From: Microterricola viridarii
Lineage (GTDB): Bacteria > Actinomycetota > Actinomycetes > Actinomycetales > Microbacteriaceae
DNA: 64,000 nt
Direction: 5' to 3'
NCBI RefSeq assembly: GCF_900104895.1
Contig: NZ_LT629742.1
Span: 1,984,001-2,048,000 of the forward strand
The position numbers were made by a program, and so were the translations under genes. Below are positions 27,324 to 34,553 of this stretch, one piece after another (positions within the stretch are counted from its first letter, which is position 1; the number at the start of each line of letters is the position of its first letter). The notes under the pieces were generated by a model. The model searched no databases and was not told where the DNA came from. It saw only the letters and a program-made list of their open reading frames with translations.

Positions 27324-27821
27324 ATGGCCGCGTTCACGAGGCTCTGGTCGGCGCTGCGCGGCGCGCTCCGGGCCAGCCCGCGCACCGACGGGGAGGCATC
27401 GCCGGGGCGGTACGGGAGGGAGGCGACGAGCGAGGTCGACCCGCGCACCGTCGGCCGGGTGCGGATGAGCTACAGCCCGAGCACCGACGGCAACCCGGAT
27501 CCGGGCGAGATCGTCTGGACGTGGGTGCCCTACCAGGAGCACGACGGCCGCGGCAAAGACCGCCCCGTGCTCATCGTGGCGAGCGGCCGGGGCGGGGCCC
27601 TGCTGGCCGTGCAGCTCACCAGCAAGGGCCACGACGGCGACCCGGACCAGCTGGCGATCGGCTCCGGCCCGTGGGATTCCAGCGGCCGGGCGAGCTGGGT
27701 GAAGATCGACCGGGTGTTCCGGGTCTTCCCGTCCGGGATGCGCCGGGAGGGGGCCTCGCTTGACCGGCGTCGCTTCGACGCGGTGGCGTCCGCCCTGCGC
27801 GCCCGACACGGCTGGAGGTAA
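27324..27821 (+). CDS. PemK/MazF-like protein
   Basis: A 165-residue protein. Residues about 55-160 match the PemK/MazF fold: PGEIVWTWVPYQE, then RPVLIVASGRGG, LLAVQLTSKGHD, SWVKIDRVFRV and a C-terminal LDRRRFDAVASALRA helix. A basic, Arg-rich N-terminal 45 residues precede it. MazF-fold proteins are mostly endoribonuclease toxins, but there is no antitoxin gene beside it, so it may be an orphan or have another role. It starts 5 bases after the Amt-like gene and is probably co-transcribed with it. Confidence 0.7.
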   Translation: MAAFTRLWSALRGALRASPRTDGEASPGRYGREATSEVDPRTVGRVRMSYSPSTDGNPDPGEIVWTWVPYQEHDGRGKDRPVLIVASGRGGALLAVQLTSKGHDGDPDQLAIGSGPWDSSGRASWVKIDRVFRVFPSGMRREGASLDRRRFDAVASALRARHGWR

Positions 27822-27852
27822 CCCGGGGCTGTGCTCCGTCGGTCGGTGGGGT

Positions 27853-27864
27853 TAGCCTGAGCGC
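27853..27864 (+). promoter_or_regulatory. Leaderless-type promoter of the SRAP gene
   Basis: TAGCCT (27853-27858), six bases, then the ATG. Confidence 0.5.
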
Positions 27865-28509
27865 ATGTGTGCGAGCTACGGACTGGAAACGACCCCGGAA
27901 GAGCTGGACGAGCACTTCGCCTTCGACGAGCGCGGCCGCAACGACGCCGTCGTCGACTGGTTGGCGCAGAACGCCGGCACCGTGGTCAAGCCGACGGGCC
28001 CGCGCGCGCTGAACCTCAACCCGTTGGTGCGCGAGCGCCTGCTCGACGGTGAGGCGGTGCGCCGGGTGGACTTGGCCTGGTGGCAGCTCTGGGTGGGCGG
28101 CCAGCGGCCGAAGTTCTCGACCATCAACGCCCGCAGCGAGAACCTATTGAAGGGTGCCTGGCTGGGGCCCGCGCGGGCGCGCCGGGCGCTCGTGCCCGTC
28201 ACTCACTACTTCGAGAAGGGGCGCCGCTTCGACCTCGGGGGAGAGCTGTTCAGCCTGGCCGCGATCTACAACGTCGATCGCTCCGACGCGGCGGGCACGG
28301 ATGACGGCTGGGTGGTGTCCTACGCGATCGTCACCAGGCCGGCCGCCAGCCACGTCGAGGAGATTCACGACCGGATGCCGCTGATCGTGCCGCCCGCGAT
28401 GTACGCGGACTGGCTCGCCCCCGACGTCACCGCAGACGCCACGCTCGTCGGCGCCACGGTCGCGGCCTCGAACGAGCTCGCCGACGCCGTCGTCCCGCAC
28501 GCCGCCTGA
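27865..28509 (+). CDS. SRAP-domain abasic-site processing protein (YedK/HMCES family)
   Basis: A 214-residue SOS response-associated peptidase. Met-Cys at the N-terminus gives the catalytic Cys2 after Met removal, which forms a thiazolidine crosslink to abasic sites in single-stranded DNA. The other active-site elements are FSTINARSENL (Asn), PVTHYFEK (Glu) and EIHDRMPLI (His). Length and motif order are standard. Leaderless-type start. The gene ends at the border of a repeat-rich non-coding stretch. No SOS box was recognised upstream. Confidence 0.93.
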   Translation: MCASYGLETTPEELDEHFAFDERGRNDAVVDWLAQNAGTVVKPTGPRALNLNPLVRERLLDGEAVRRVDLAWWQLWVGGQRPKFSTINARSENLLKGAWLGPARARRALVPVTHYFEKGRRFDLGGELFSLAAIYNVDRSDAAGTDDGWVVSYAIVTRPAASHVEEIHDRMPLIVPPAMYADWLAPDVTADATLVGATVAASNELADAVVPHAA

Positions 28510-28578
28510 GCCGCGTCGCGCCGTATCGGGGCCCGGGGGACCCGACCTCGCCAGCCTGCCCTCGCCTCCTCCGCCTCG

Positions 28579-28624
28579 CCCCACGTCGGCTGAGCGTCTC
28601 TCCCCACGTCGGCTGAGCGAGGAA
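28579..28624 (+). repeat. 23-base tandem repeat, two units
   Basis: Two units of CCCCACGTCGGCTGAGCG plus five bases, the same family as the six-unit array at 29152. The second unit runs into the left end of the 196-base element. Confidence 0.8.
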
Positions 28625-28800
28625 CGAGCGAAGCCCCGGAGCCAACCTGACACGGCTGCTCGTGTGCGCACCAGCGCCGCACGAACCCCGGGTGGCGTTC
28701 CCGTCGGATGCCGCAGGCGACTGTTCCCCGCCGGCTCCCGGGCTTCGGGGGCTGCGCTGCTCGTTCCTCGCGGCGCGGCCCCCTCCAGCCGACGTGCGGG
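28605..28800 (+). repeat. 196-base element with inverted ends, copy 1
   Basis: Bounded by CACGTCGGCTG (28605-28615) and its exact reverse complement CAGCCGACGTG (28786-28796). Inner arms GAGGAACGAGC and GCTCGTTCCTC are also inverted. Copy 2 lies exactly 250 bases downstream with about a dozen mismatches and no gaps. Confidence 0.85.
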
Positions 28801-28854
28801 GGAGCCGTCCGTGGCATGCGGAGGGCTGCCCGGCCTCCTCTCCACGTCCCTCCC

Positions 28855-29050
28855 CGCGTCGGCTGAGCGAGGAACGAGCGAAGCCCCGGAGCCAACCCGC
28901 CACGGCTGCTCGTGTGCGCGTCAACGCCGCACGAAGCCCGGGTGAGGTTCCCGTCGGATGCCGCAGGCGCCTGTTCCCCGCCAGCTCCAGGGCTTCGGGT
29001 GCTGCGCTGCTCGTTCCTCGCGGCGCGGCCCCCTCCAGCCGACGTGCGGG
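28855..29050 (+). repeat. 196-base element with inverted ends, copy 2
   Basis: Ungapped copy of 28605-28800. The left end reads CGCGTCGGCTG and the right end CAGCCGACGTG (29036-29046). It encodes no protein and has the shape of a small non-autonomous element. Confidence 0.85.
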
Positions 29051-29072
29051 ACACGTCTCGCACCTTTCCGTT

Positions 29073-29106
29073 GGTCGAGTAGGCGCGCCAGCGCCGTATC
29101 GAGACC
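29073..29106. repeat. REP-like imperfect palindrome
   Basis: GGTCGAGTAGGCGCGCC is followed by AGCGCCGTATCGAGACC, an imperfect inverted repeat of the kind scattered between genes in Microbacteriaceae. A partial copy is at 28519-28533. Confidence 0.6.
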
Positions 29107-29151
29107 CGGCGACCCAATCTCGCCAGCCTGCCCTCGCCCTCCTCCGCCCCG

Positions 29152-29289
29152 CCCCACGTCGGCTGAAAGCCCCTCCTCACGGCGGCTGAACGATCTTCCC
29201 CGCGTCGGCCAAAACTCCCTCCCCGCATCGGCTGAACGTCTCTCCCCAGGTGGGCTGAGCGTCTCTCCCCACGTCGGCTGAGTGAGGAA
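29152..29289 (+). repeat. 23-base tandem repeat array, six units
   Basis: Units start at 29152, 29175, 29198, 29221, 29244 and 29267, an exact 23-base period, with consensus CCCCRCGTCGGCTGAAC plus six bases. The units are diverged in sequence but not in length. Confidence 0.85.
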
Positions 29290-29443
29290 CGAGCGAAGCC
29301 CCGGAGCCAACCCGCAACACTCGCCCGCGAGGGCCTGCCCGAAAGGTCACGATCAGGTAACGACGGCGGAAGTTGTCCACATTGGCCCCGATTCGGGCCT
29401 GTTTTCGCCTCGGAGTGTCAGTGGTCGGTGAGACGCTTCAGTC

Positions 29444-30910
29444 ATGGAAACGCAGCCGCCGCAGGCCCCCGCAACCGGGTTCGACCCGCTGCTGGATGCG
29501 GACCTGGCCGAGCTGTCCTTGGGTGCTTCCGCGGAGTGTGTTCTGCAGGCGGAACGCTACCGGCGGATCGATTCCGCCGTGCGCCGGGCGGTGGCGATCG
29601 CCGACCCGCTCGGCGGCCGGCCGTCCCTGGACGAGCAGTTCGCGAGGCGCAGCATCACCGCCGAGCTCGCCCTGATCCTGCGCGTGCACGAGCGGACCAT
29701 GGTCGGCCTGATCTATGAGGCCGGGCAGCTCTGCGGCCCCTTCGCCAACACGCTGGCCGAGCTCTCTGCCGGGAGCATCACCGTGCGGCACGCGCGGGAG
29801 ATCCTCGCCGGCGCCGTCGTCCTGCCTCCCACCCTGCACGCCCGCTTCGAGCGGGAGGCGCTCGGCAAGGCCCGCACCATGAACGTGTCCGCGTTCCACC
29901 GGGCGGTGGCCCGCCTCCGCGACCGGCTGCACCCCGACGCCCTCGCCGACCGCGCGGCCCGGTCCCGGGCGGACCGCCGTCTGGTGTTCGAACCGGACGC
30001 CGACGGGATGGCCTGGCTGCACCTGTATCTGGAGGCGGAGAAGGCCCTCGCCATCAGCACCCGGGTGGGCGACCTCGCCACGGAGGCGCAGAAGGAGGCG
30101 GCCGAGGCCGGCGAGCTGGGGACAGACGTGGTGGCAGCAGACGAGGCCGCAGGCGAACTGACCGACGACATCCTGAGCGCGGGCACCCACGCTCAGCTCG
30201 AGGCCGACATCGCCGCCGAACTGCTGCTCGGCCTCCCCGCCCAAAACACGGAGGACGGCCAGACCCACATCCCGACGCTGGCATTCGCCCGCCCGGAGGT
30301 CTTCGTCGCCGTCCCGAAACTCACCATCGGCATCGACACCCTCATCGGCACCTCGGAGGAGCCGGCCGAGCTCCACGGCTACGGCCCGATCGACGCCGAC
30401 ACCGCCCGCCGGCTCGTCGCGCAGGCCCCCACACTGCACCGCATCCTCACCGACCCGCTCGACGGCACCCCGCTGCAGCTGGACCCGACCCAGTACCGGC
30501 TGAGCGCGTCGCTCCGGCGCTGGATCCTCTACCGGGACGAGACCTGCCGTTTCCCGGGCTGCACCCGCAAGGCGGAGCGCTCCGAGACCGACCACACCCG
30601 GGCATGGGAGGACGGCGGGCAGACCACCGAGGAGAACCTGGCGGTGCTCTGCAAGAAGCACCACCGGCTCAAGCACAACTCCCGCTGGCGGGTTCAGCAG
30701 ACCGGCGGCGGAAACCTCAGCTGGACCTCCCCGCGCGGCCGCGAGTACACGACGACCCCGTCCCGGATGCAACATGCACCACCGCGACCGCCGACCGGCC
30801 CACCGGAGCCATCCGTGTCGCAGGTTTCGATAGGCTCCAACGGCGGGGGAGAACCAGCGGGGAGGCGGGCCATGACCGGTTCAACCCGCGAAGTGGCGCC
30901 GCCGTTCTAG
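29444..30910 (+). CDS. DUF222 / 13E12-type HNH endonuclease
   Basis: A 488-residue protein of the multicopy actinobacterial 13E12 family. The N-terminal two thirds are a helical DUF222 domain (ITAELALILRVHERTMVGLI, AGSITVRHAREI, ARTMNVSAFHRAVARLRDRL). The C-terminus is an HNH nuclease: CRFPGCTRKAERSETDHTRAW, TTEENLAVLCKKHHRLKH, containing the DH, N and HH residues plus paired Cys ligands for zinc. The function of the family is unresolved. It lies between a repeat mosaic and a tRNA cluster, suggesting it arrived or spreads with the repeats. No clear Shine-Dalgarno; the proline-rich tail is non-conserved. Confidence 0.88.
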   Translation: METQPPQAPATGFDPLLDADLAELSLGASAECVLQAERYRRIDSAVRRAVAIADPLGGRPSLDEQFARRSITAELALILRVHERTMVGLIYEAGQLCGPFANTLAELSAGSITVRHAREILAGAVVLPPTLHARFEREALGKARTMNVSAFHRAVARLRDRLHPDALADRAARSRADRRLVFEPDADGMAWLHLYLEAEKALAISTRVGDLATEAQKEAAEAGELGTDVVAADEAAGELTDDILSAGTHAQLEADIAAELLLGLPAQNTEDGQTHIPTLAFARPEVFVAVPKLTIGIDTLIGTSEEPAELHGYGPIDADTARRLVAQAPTLHRILTDPLDGTPLQLDPTQYRLSASLRRWILYRDETCRFPGCTRKAERSETDHTRAWEDGGQTTEENLAVLCKKHHRLKHNSRWRVQQTGGGNLSWTSPRGREYTTTPSRMQHAPPRPPTGPPEPSVSQVSIGSNGGGEPAGRRAMTGSTREVAPPF

Positions 30911-31068
30911 AACCTCGTACCGCCGGGCCTGTGGTGCCGACAGCGGCTTCGGTCGCACGCTCCCTCCGGCCAGCGCGAAACCAGCGTGTGGACGGGCCGG
31001 AGCCCTCTCTGCCGCACCCCGAAACGCCGGGGCGCACGCTCGATGTGCATTGAGGCACCGGCGTCGGC

Positions 31069-31074
31069 TAGTAT
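31069..31074 (+). promoter_or_regulatory. -10 element of tRNA-Val(CAC)
   Basis: TAGTAT lies 52 bases before the tRNA. No good -35 at the normal distance. The rest of the 216-base gap after the HNH gene shows nothing recognisable. Confidence 0.35.
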
Positions 31075-31126
31075 CGGTAATCGCGATCACGGCACGTTGG
31101 TGAGAGCGAAAAACAGTTCCAGAAAT

Positions 31127-31199
31127 GGGCGATTGGCGCAGTTGGTAGCGCGCTTCCTTCACACGGAAGAGGTCATCGGTTCGAGTCCGGTATCGCCCA
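31127..31199 (+). tRNA. tRNA-Val(CAC)
   Basis: Seven-base acceptor stem GGGCGAT / ATCGCCC, anticodon arm CTTCC-TTCACAC-GGAAG giving anticodon CAC, T-loop GTTCGAGTC. Discriminator A; CCA is not encoded. Confidence 0.97.
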
Positions 31200-31204
31200 C
31201 ACAC

Positions 31205-31233
31205 AGCCCCCGGCCTCGGCCGGGGGCTTTTTT
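31205..31233 (+). terminator. Intrinsic terminator after tRNA-Val(CAC)
   Basis: A 10-bp stem AGCCCCCGGC / GCCGGGGGCT with a short loop, followed by six T. One of the few with a proper U-tract here. Confidence 0.9.
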
Positions 31234-31338
31234 GTTGCCCCGGCGCGGAACGTCGCGTAACGCTGCGGGGCGCGCCGAGCGGACCCAGCGCGCCGAGCGG
31301 ACCTAGCGTGCCGGCAGGCGGCGGAGTATCTTGCCCAC

Positions 31339-31632
31339 ATGGATGAGGACACGAACCGCGCCCCGGAATCCGAAGTCAACGACGCGGCGGCAGAGAACGC
31401 AGCGGCCGCAGCAGCCGGTGAAGCCGACGCCGCCGCAGCAGCCGCTGTGCGGGCAGAAGCCGAGGCTGCCGCAGAGGAGGAGGCCGAGGAAGACGCGGAG
31501 GAGCGCGAACTGGCCGAGCGGGTGGAGCGGGACCCGCACGCCGGCTTCAACGGCTTCTTCCCCGGGGAGGGCCAGCTGCACGAGATTGGCGGGTTCTCAA
31601 GCCCCGCGCGGCACCACGACGGCGATGATTGA
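31339..31632 (+). CDS. Small acidic, alanine-rich hypothetical protein
   Basis: A 97-residue predicted protein. The first 65 residues are low-complexity Ala/Glu (likely helical or coiled coil). The last 30 (RDPHAGFNGFFPGEGQLHEIGG) have a more ordered composition. No known family, membrane segment or signal is recognised, and no strong ribosome site precedes the ATG. It sits alone between two tRNA genes. It may not be expressed; the opposite strand overlaps the tRNA and is less likely to code. Confidence 0.45.
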   Translation: MDEDTNRAPESEVNDAAAENAAAAAAGEADAAAAAAVRAEAEAAAEEEAEEDAEERELAERVERDPHAGFNGFFPGEGQLHEIGGFSSPARHHDGDD

Positions 31633-31653
31633 ACACGCCCGGGTTTCGCCGGT

Positions 31654-31683
31654 TTGGTGATCGAGAGATCCATCGGTTAGAGT
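31654..31683 (+). promoter_or_regulatory. Promoter of the Gly-Cys-Val tRNA genes
   Basis: TTGGTG (31654-31659) and TAGAGT (31678-31683) are separated by 18 bases, 34 bases before tRNA-Gly. Confidence 0.5.
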
Positions 31684-31717
31684 TTCTGACGTCGCAGAAA
31701 TGCGGTGAAAAAGAAAT

Positions 31718-31789
31718 GCGGATGTGGCGCAGTGGTAGCGCATCACCTTGCCAAGGTGAGGGTCGCGAGTTCGAATCTCGTCATCCGCT
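31718..31789 (+). tRNA. tRNA-Gly(GCC), copy 1
   Basis: Acceptor GCGGATG / CATCCGC, anticodon loop TTGCCAA giving GCC, T-loop GTTCGAATC, discriminator T. CCA not encoded. Confidence 0.97.
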
Positions 31790-31841
31790 CGAGTGAAGCC
31801 GAGCAAGCCAGTTTCGGTAACACAGGTGGGGAACCCACAAT

Positions 31842-31912
31842 GGTGGCGTGGCCGAGAGGCGAGGCAGCGGCCTGCAAAGCCGTCCACACGGGTTCGAATC
31901 CCGTCGCCACCT
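31842..31912 (+). tRNA. tRNA-Cys(GCA)
   Basis: Acceptor GGTGGCG / CGCCACC, anticodon loop CTGCAAA giving GCA, T-loop GTTCGAATC, discriminator T. Only one copy, between Gly and Val genes. Confidence 0.96.
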
Positions 31913-31947
31913 CGTAGCACTCCACCCCCAAGCAACACCCCAGAAAT

Positions 31948-32022
31948 GGGCGATTGGCGCAGCGGTAGCGCGCTTCCCTGACACGGAAGAGGTCACTGGT
32001 TCGATCCCAGTATCGCCCACCA
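31948..32022 (+). tRNA. tRNA-Val(GAC), copy 1
   Basis: Acceptor GGGCGAT / ATCGCCC, anticodon loop CTGACAC giving GAC, discriminator A and an encoded CCA (32020-32022). Confidence 0.97.
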
Positions 32023-32028
32023 AGTGAA

Positions 32029-32052
32029 GCCCCCGGACCGCCGGGGGTTTTT
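32029..32052 (+). terminator. Intrinsic terminator after tRNA-Val(GAC) copy 1
   Basis: Stem CCCCCGG / CCGGGGG, loop ACCG, then five T. Confidence 0.85.
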
Positions 32053-32092
32053 GCTTGAAGCACAGGTGTAAGATCCTGGGCAGCAACACAAT

Positions 32093-32164
32093 GCGGATGT
32101 GGCGCAGTGGTAGCGCATCACCTTGCCAAGGTGAGGGTCGCGAGTTCGAATCTCGTCATCCGCT
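32093..32164 (+). tRNA. tRNA-Gly(GCC), copy 2
   Basis: Identical to the copy at 31718. CCA not encoded. Confidence 0.97.
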
Positions 32165-32179
32165 CAGAAACATGAAGAG

Positions 32180-32206
32180 CCCACCAGGAGATCTGGTGGG
32201 TTTTTT
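32180..32206 (+). terminator. Intrinsic terminator after tRNA-Gly copy 2
   Basis: Stem CCCACCAG / CTGGTGGG, five-base loop, six T. Confidence 0.88.
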
Positions 32207-32256
32207 GTGGCTCACGGGCGCTCTCAGCCCGCGAGTACAGGCAACACCCCAGAAAT

Positions 32257-32331
32257 GGGCGATTGGCGCAGCGGTAGCGCGCTTCCCTGACACGGAAGAG
32301 GTCACTGGTTCGATCCCAGTATCGCCCACCA
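32257..32331 (+). tRNA. tRNA-Val(GAC), copy 2
   Basis: Identical to the copy at 31948, including the encoded CCA (32329-32331). Confidence 0.97.
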
Positions 32332-32363
32332 CGCATCGCAGGAGCGTGTGGCAGCAACACAAT

Positions 32364-32435
32364 GCGGATGTGGCGCAGTGGTAGCGCATCACCTTGCCAA
32401 GGTGAGGGTCGCGAGTTCGAATCTCGTCATCCGCT
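32364..32435 (+). tRNA. tRNA-Gly(GCC), copy 3
   Basis: Identical to the other two Gly(GCC) genes. It lies 32 bases after Val(GAC) copy 2 with no terminator between, so the two are probably one transcript. Confidence 0.97.
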
Positions 32436-32448
32436 CAGAAACGCAGCA

Positions 32449-32479
32449 GGCCCGTCAGAGAAATCTGGCGGGCCTTTTT
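32449..32479 (+). terminator. Intrinsic terminator of the tRNA cluster
   Basis: A 10-bp stem GGCCCGTCAG / CTGGCGGGCC with one G-T pair, 6-base loop and five T. Confidence 0.88.
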
Positions 32480-32585
32480 CGCGCCCGCGGCACAGCCCAG
32501 GCGGCATTTGACCGCGTCCGACGGCGCTAAAGTTGATGAGTCCGCGAATTCGCGGGCATCAATCAATTTTTGGGAGTGGATGAAG

Positions 32586-34553
32586 GTGGCTGACGGCTTC
32601 GAGCTTTTCACCGACCGGTCCGTTGTCGCGATGCGCGTCAACGGTGAGCTGAAAGACCTCGCCACGCAGACTACGACCACCGACGTCGTCGAACCGGTGA
32701 CGATCGACTCCCCTGACGGCCTCAGCATCCTGCGCCACTCGGCGGCCCACGTGCTCGCCCAGGCCGTGCAGTCGATCAACCCGGAGGCCAAGCTCGGCAT
32801 CGGCCCGCCCGTCACCGACGGCTTCTACTACGACTTCGACGTCGCAGAGCCGTTCAGCACGGCCGACTTCAAGGGCATCGAGAAGGCCATGAGCCGCATC
32901 ATCCGCCAGGGCCAGCGCTTCGTGCGCCGCGTCGTGACCGAAGATGAGGCCCGCGCCGAACTCGCCGACGAGCCGTACAAGCTCGAGCTCATCGGGCTCA
33001 AGGGCGGTTCGGATGCCGGTGCGGACAACGAGAACGTCGAGGTCGGCGGCGCCGAACTCACGATCTACGACAACGTCGACCCGAAGACGGGGGAGACGGT
33101 CTGGAAGGACCTCTGCCGCGGCCCGCACCTGCCGAGCACCCGTCTGATCGGCGAGGGGCACGCTCTCATGCGCGTCGCCGCCGCCTACTGGCGCGGCTCC
33201 GAGAAGAACAAGCAGCTGCAGCGCATCTTCGGCACGGCCTGGCCGAGCAAGGACGAGCTGCGCGCGTACAAGGAGCGCCTTGAGGAGGCCGCCAAGCGCG
33301 ACCACCGCAAGCTCGGCGCAGAGCTCGACCTCTTCAGCTTCCCCGAGGAGCTCGGCAGCGGCCTGCCCGTCTTCCACCCCAAGGGCGGCATCATCCGCGC
33401 CGAGATGGAGAACTACTCGCGCTCCCGACACGTTGAGGAGGGCTACTCCTTCGTCAACACGCCGCACATCACCAAGGGCAAGCTCTACGAGGTCTCCGGG
33501 CACCTCGACTGGTACCGCGACGGCATGTTCCCCCCGATGCACATCGACGCCGAGATCGCCGAGGACGGCACTGTGCACCGCGAGGGCCAGGACTACTACC
33601 TGAAGCCCATGAACTGCCCGATGCACAACCTGATCTACCGCTCCAGCGCGCGCTCCTACCGCGACCTGCCGCTGCGCCTGTTCGAGTTCGGCAGCGTCTA
33701 CCGCTACGAGAAGTCCGGCGTCGTGCACGGCCTCACCCGGGTGCGCGGCATGACCCAGGACGATGCCCACATCTACACGACGCGCGAGAAGATGCGCGAG
33801 GAGCTCACCGGCACCCTGAACTTCGTGCTCAGCCTGCTCAAGGACTACGGCCTCGACGACTTCTACCTCGAGCTCTCCACCAAGGACCCGGAGAAGTTCG
33901 TCGGCAGCGATGATGCCTGGGAAGAGGCCACGGCCACGCTGGCCGAGGTGGCCGCGGAATCCGGCCTCGAGCTCGTCGCCGACCCGGGCGGAGCCGCCTT
34001 CTACGGCCCCAAGATCTCGGTGCAGGCGCGCGACGCCATCGGCCGCACCTGGCAGATGTCCACGATCCAGCTGGACTTCAACCTGCCGGAGCGCTTCGAC
34101 CTCGAGTACACCGCCCCCGACGGCAGCCGCCAGCGCCCGGTGATGATCCACCGCGCCCTGTTCGGCTCGATCGAGCGCTTCTTCGGCGTGCTCACCGAGC
34201 ACTACGCCGGCGCGTTCCCGGTCTGGCTCTCCCCGGTGCAGGTCGTCGGCATCCCCGTCGCCGAGCAGTACGCCGACTACCTGGGCGACGTCATCGACCA
34301 GCTCAAGAAGGCCGGCGTCCGTGCCGAGCTCGACCTCTCCGACGAGCGCATGCAGAAGAAGATCCGCAACCACACCATGGCCAAGGTCCCCTTCCAGCTC
34401 ATCGTCGGCGAGGAGGACCGCGCCAACGGCAGCGTCAGCTTCCGCTTCCGCGATGGCACGCAGGAGAACGGCGTGCCCGTGGCCGACGCCATCGCCCGCA
34501 TCACGAACGCCATCACGACCCGTGCCCAGGTCACCTCGCAGGGACAGATCTAA
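32586..34553 (+). CDS. thrS: Threonyl-tRNA synthetase
   Basis: About 655 residues. It charges tRNA-Thr and edits mischarged serine. The editing (N2) domain shows HSAAHVLAQ and LCRGPHLPS; catalytic zinc ligands are Cys in MNCPMH, His in MTQDDAHIY and His in MIHRALFGS; class II motif 2 is [11 protein letters not shown]. The start is taken as GTG, nine bases after GGAG; ATG 32580 is two codons earlier. The N-terminal TGS domain begins at RVNGELKDL after only about 16 residues and is some 20 residues shorter than in E. coli. The Ap4A phosphorylase gene follows immediately (TAA then ATG). Confidence 0.96.
   Translation: MADGFELFTDRSVVAMRVNGELKDLATQTTTTDVVEPVTIDSPDGLSILRHSAAHVLAQAVQSINPEAKLGIGPPVTDGFYYDFDVAEPFSTADFKGIEKAMSRIIRQGQRFVRRVVTEDEARAELADEPYKLELIGLKGGSDAGADNENVEVGGAELTIYDNVDPKTGETVWKDLCRGPHLPSTRLIGEGHALMRVAAAYWRGSEKNKQLQRIFGTAWPSKDELRAYKERLEEAAKRDHRKLGAELDLFSFPEELGSGLPVFHPKGGIIRAEMENYSRSRHVEEGYSFVNTPHITKGKLYEVSGHLDWYRDGMFPPMHIDAEIAEDGTVHREGQDYYLKPMNCPMHNLIYRSSARSYRDLPLRLFEFGSVYRYEKSGVVHGLTRVRGMTQDDAHIYTTREKMREELTGTLNFVLSLLKDYGLDDFYLELSTKDPEKFVGSDDAWEEATATLAEVAAESGLELVADPGGAAFYGPKISVQARDAIGRTWQMSTIQLDFNLPERFDLEYTAPDGSRQRPVMIHRALFGSIERFFGVLTEHYAGAFPVWLSPVQVVGIPVAEQYADYLGDVIDQLKKAGVRAELDLSDERMQKKIRNHTMAKVPFQLIVGEEDRANGSVSFRFRDGTQENGVPVADAIARITNAITTRAQVTSQGQI

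Larger units (their letters stand above)
28510..29443. other. Repeat-built non-coding region
   Basis: No credible gene is present in these 930 bases. The stretch is a mosaic of an approximately 60-75 base segment (GCCGTATCG to CGCCCC, at about 28517-28578 and 29091-29151), two 196-base copies, a 23-base tandem array and a REP-like palindrome, ending in a left-end fragment of the 196-base element at 29271-29312. Long open frames through it are by-products of the high-GC repeats. Confidence 0.75.
31933..32435 (+). repeat. Tandem duplication of a tRNA-Val(GAC)/tRNA-Gly(GCC) unit
   Basis: The Val genes (31948 and 32257) and Gly genes (32093 and 32364), with their upstream GCAACACCCCAGAAAT and GCAGCAACACAAT leaders, are repeated. 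The first unit has a terminator between Val and Gly; the second has a 32-base spacer without one. Confidence 0.85.

Noticed and set aside
27324-27821. Type II toxin-antitoxin module
   Set aside because: The neighbouring genes are a membrane protein and an SRAP protein; no small antitoxin frame with a DNA-binding motif was seen upstream or downstream.
29152-29289. Possible CRISPR array
   Set aside because: The 23-base units are directly adjacent with no unique spacers and no cas genes are nearby; it is a plain tandem repeat.
28365-29310. Open frames of 129-287 codons across the repeat mosaic
   Set aside because: They run through the repeats, giving duplicated peptides, lack ribosome sites, and one overlaps the SRAP gene. 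Best seen as by-products of stop-poor repeats.
29390-29410. Terminator-like hairpin before the HNH gene
   Set aside because: GGCCC / GGGCC with a TGTTTT tail is short and lies within the presumed promoter region; evidence too thin to call.
31743-32392. Minus-strand open frames over the tRNA cluster encoding DRTSDLFRVREARY and DTGIEPVTSSV type peptides
   Set aside because: These are antisense readings of the tRNA genes, a well-known source of false protein annotations.
29444-32480. Integrated phage or island at the tRNA cluster
   Set aside because: No integrase, no duplicated tRNA 3' end flanking foreign genes and no phage genes; repeated tRNA sequences are complete functional genes.
32486-32585. 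T-box or other riboswitch before thrS
   Set aside because: Only about 100 bases separate the tRNA terminator from thrS and no T-box core (such as the TGGN and AGGGTGG-type elements) was found.
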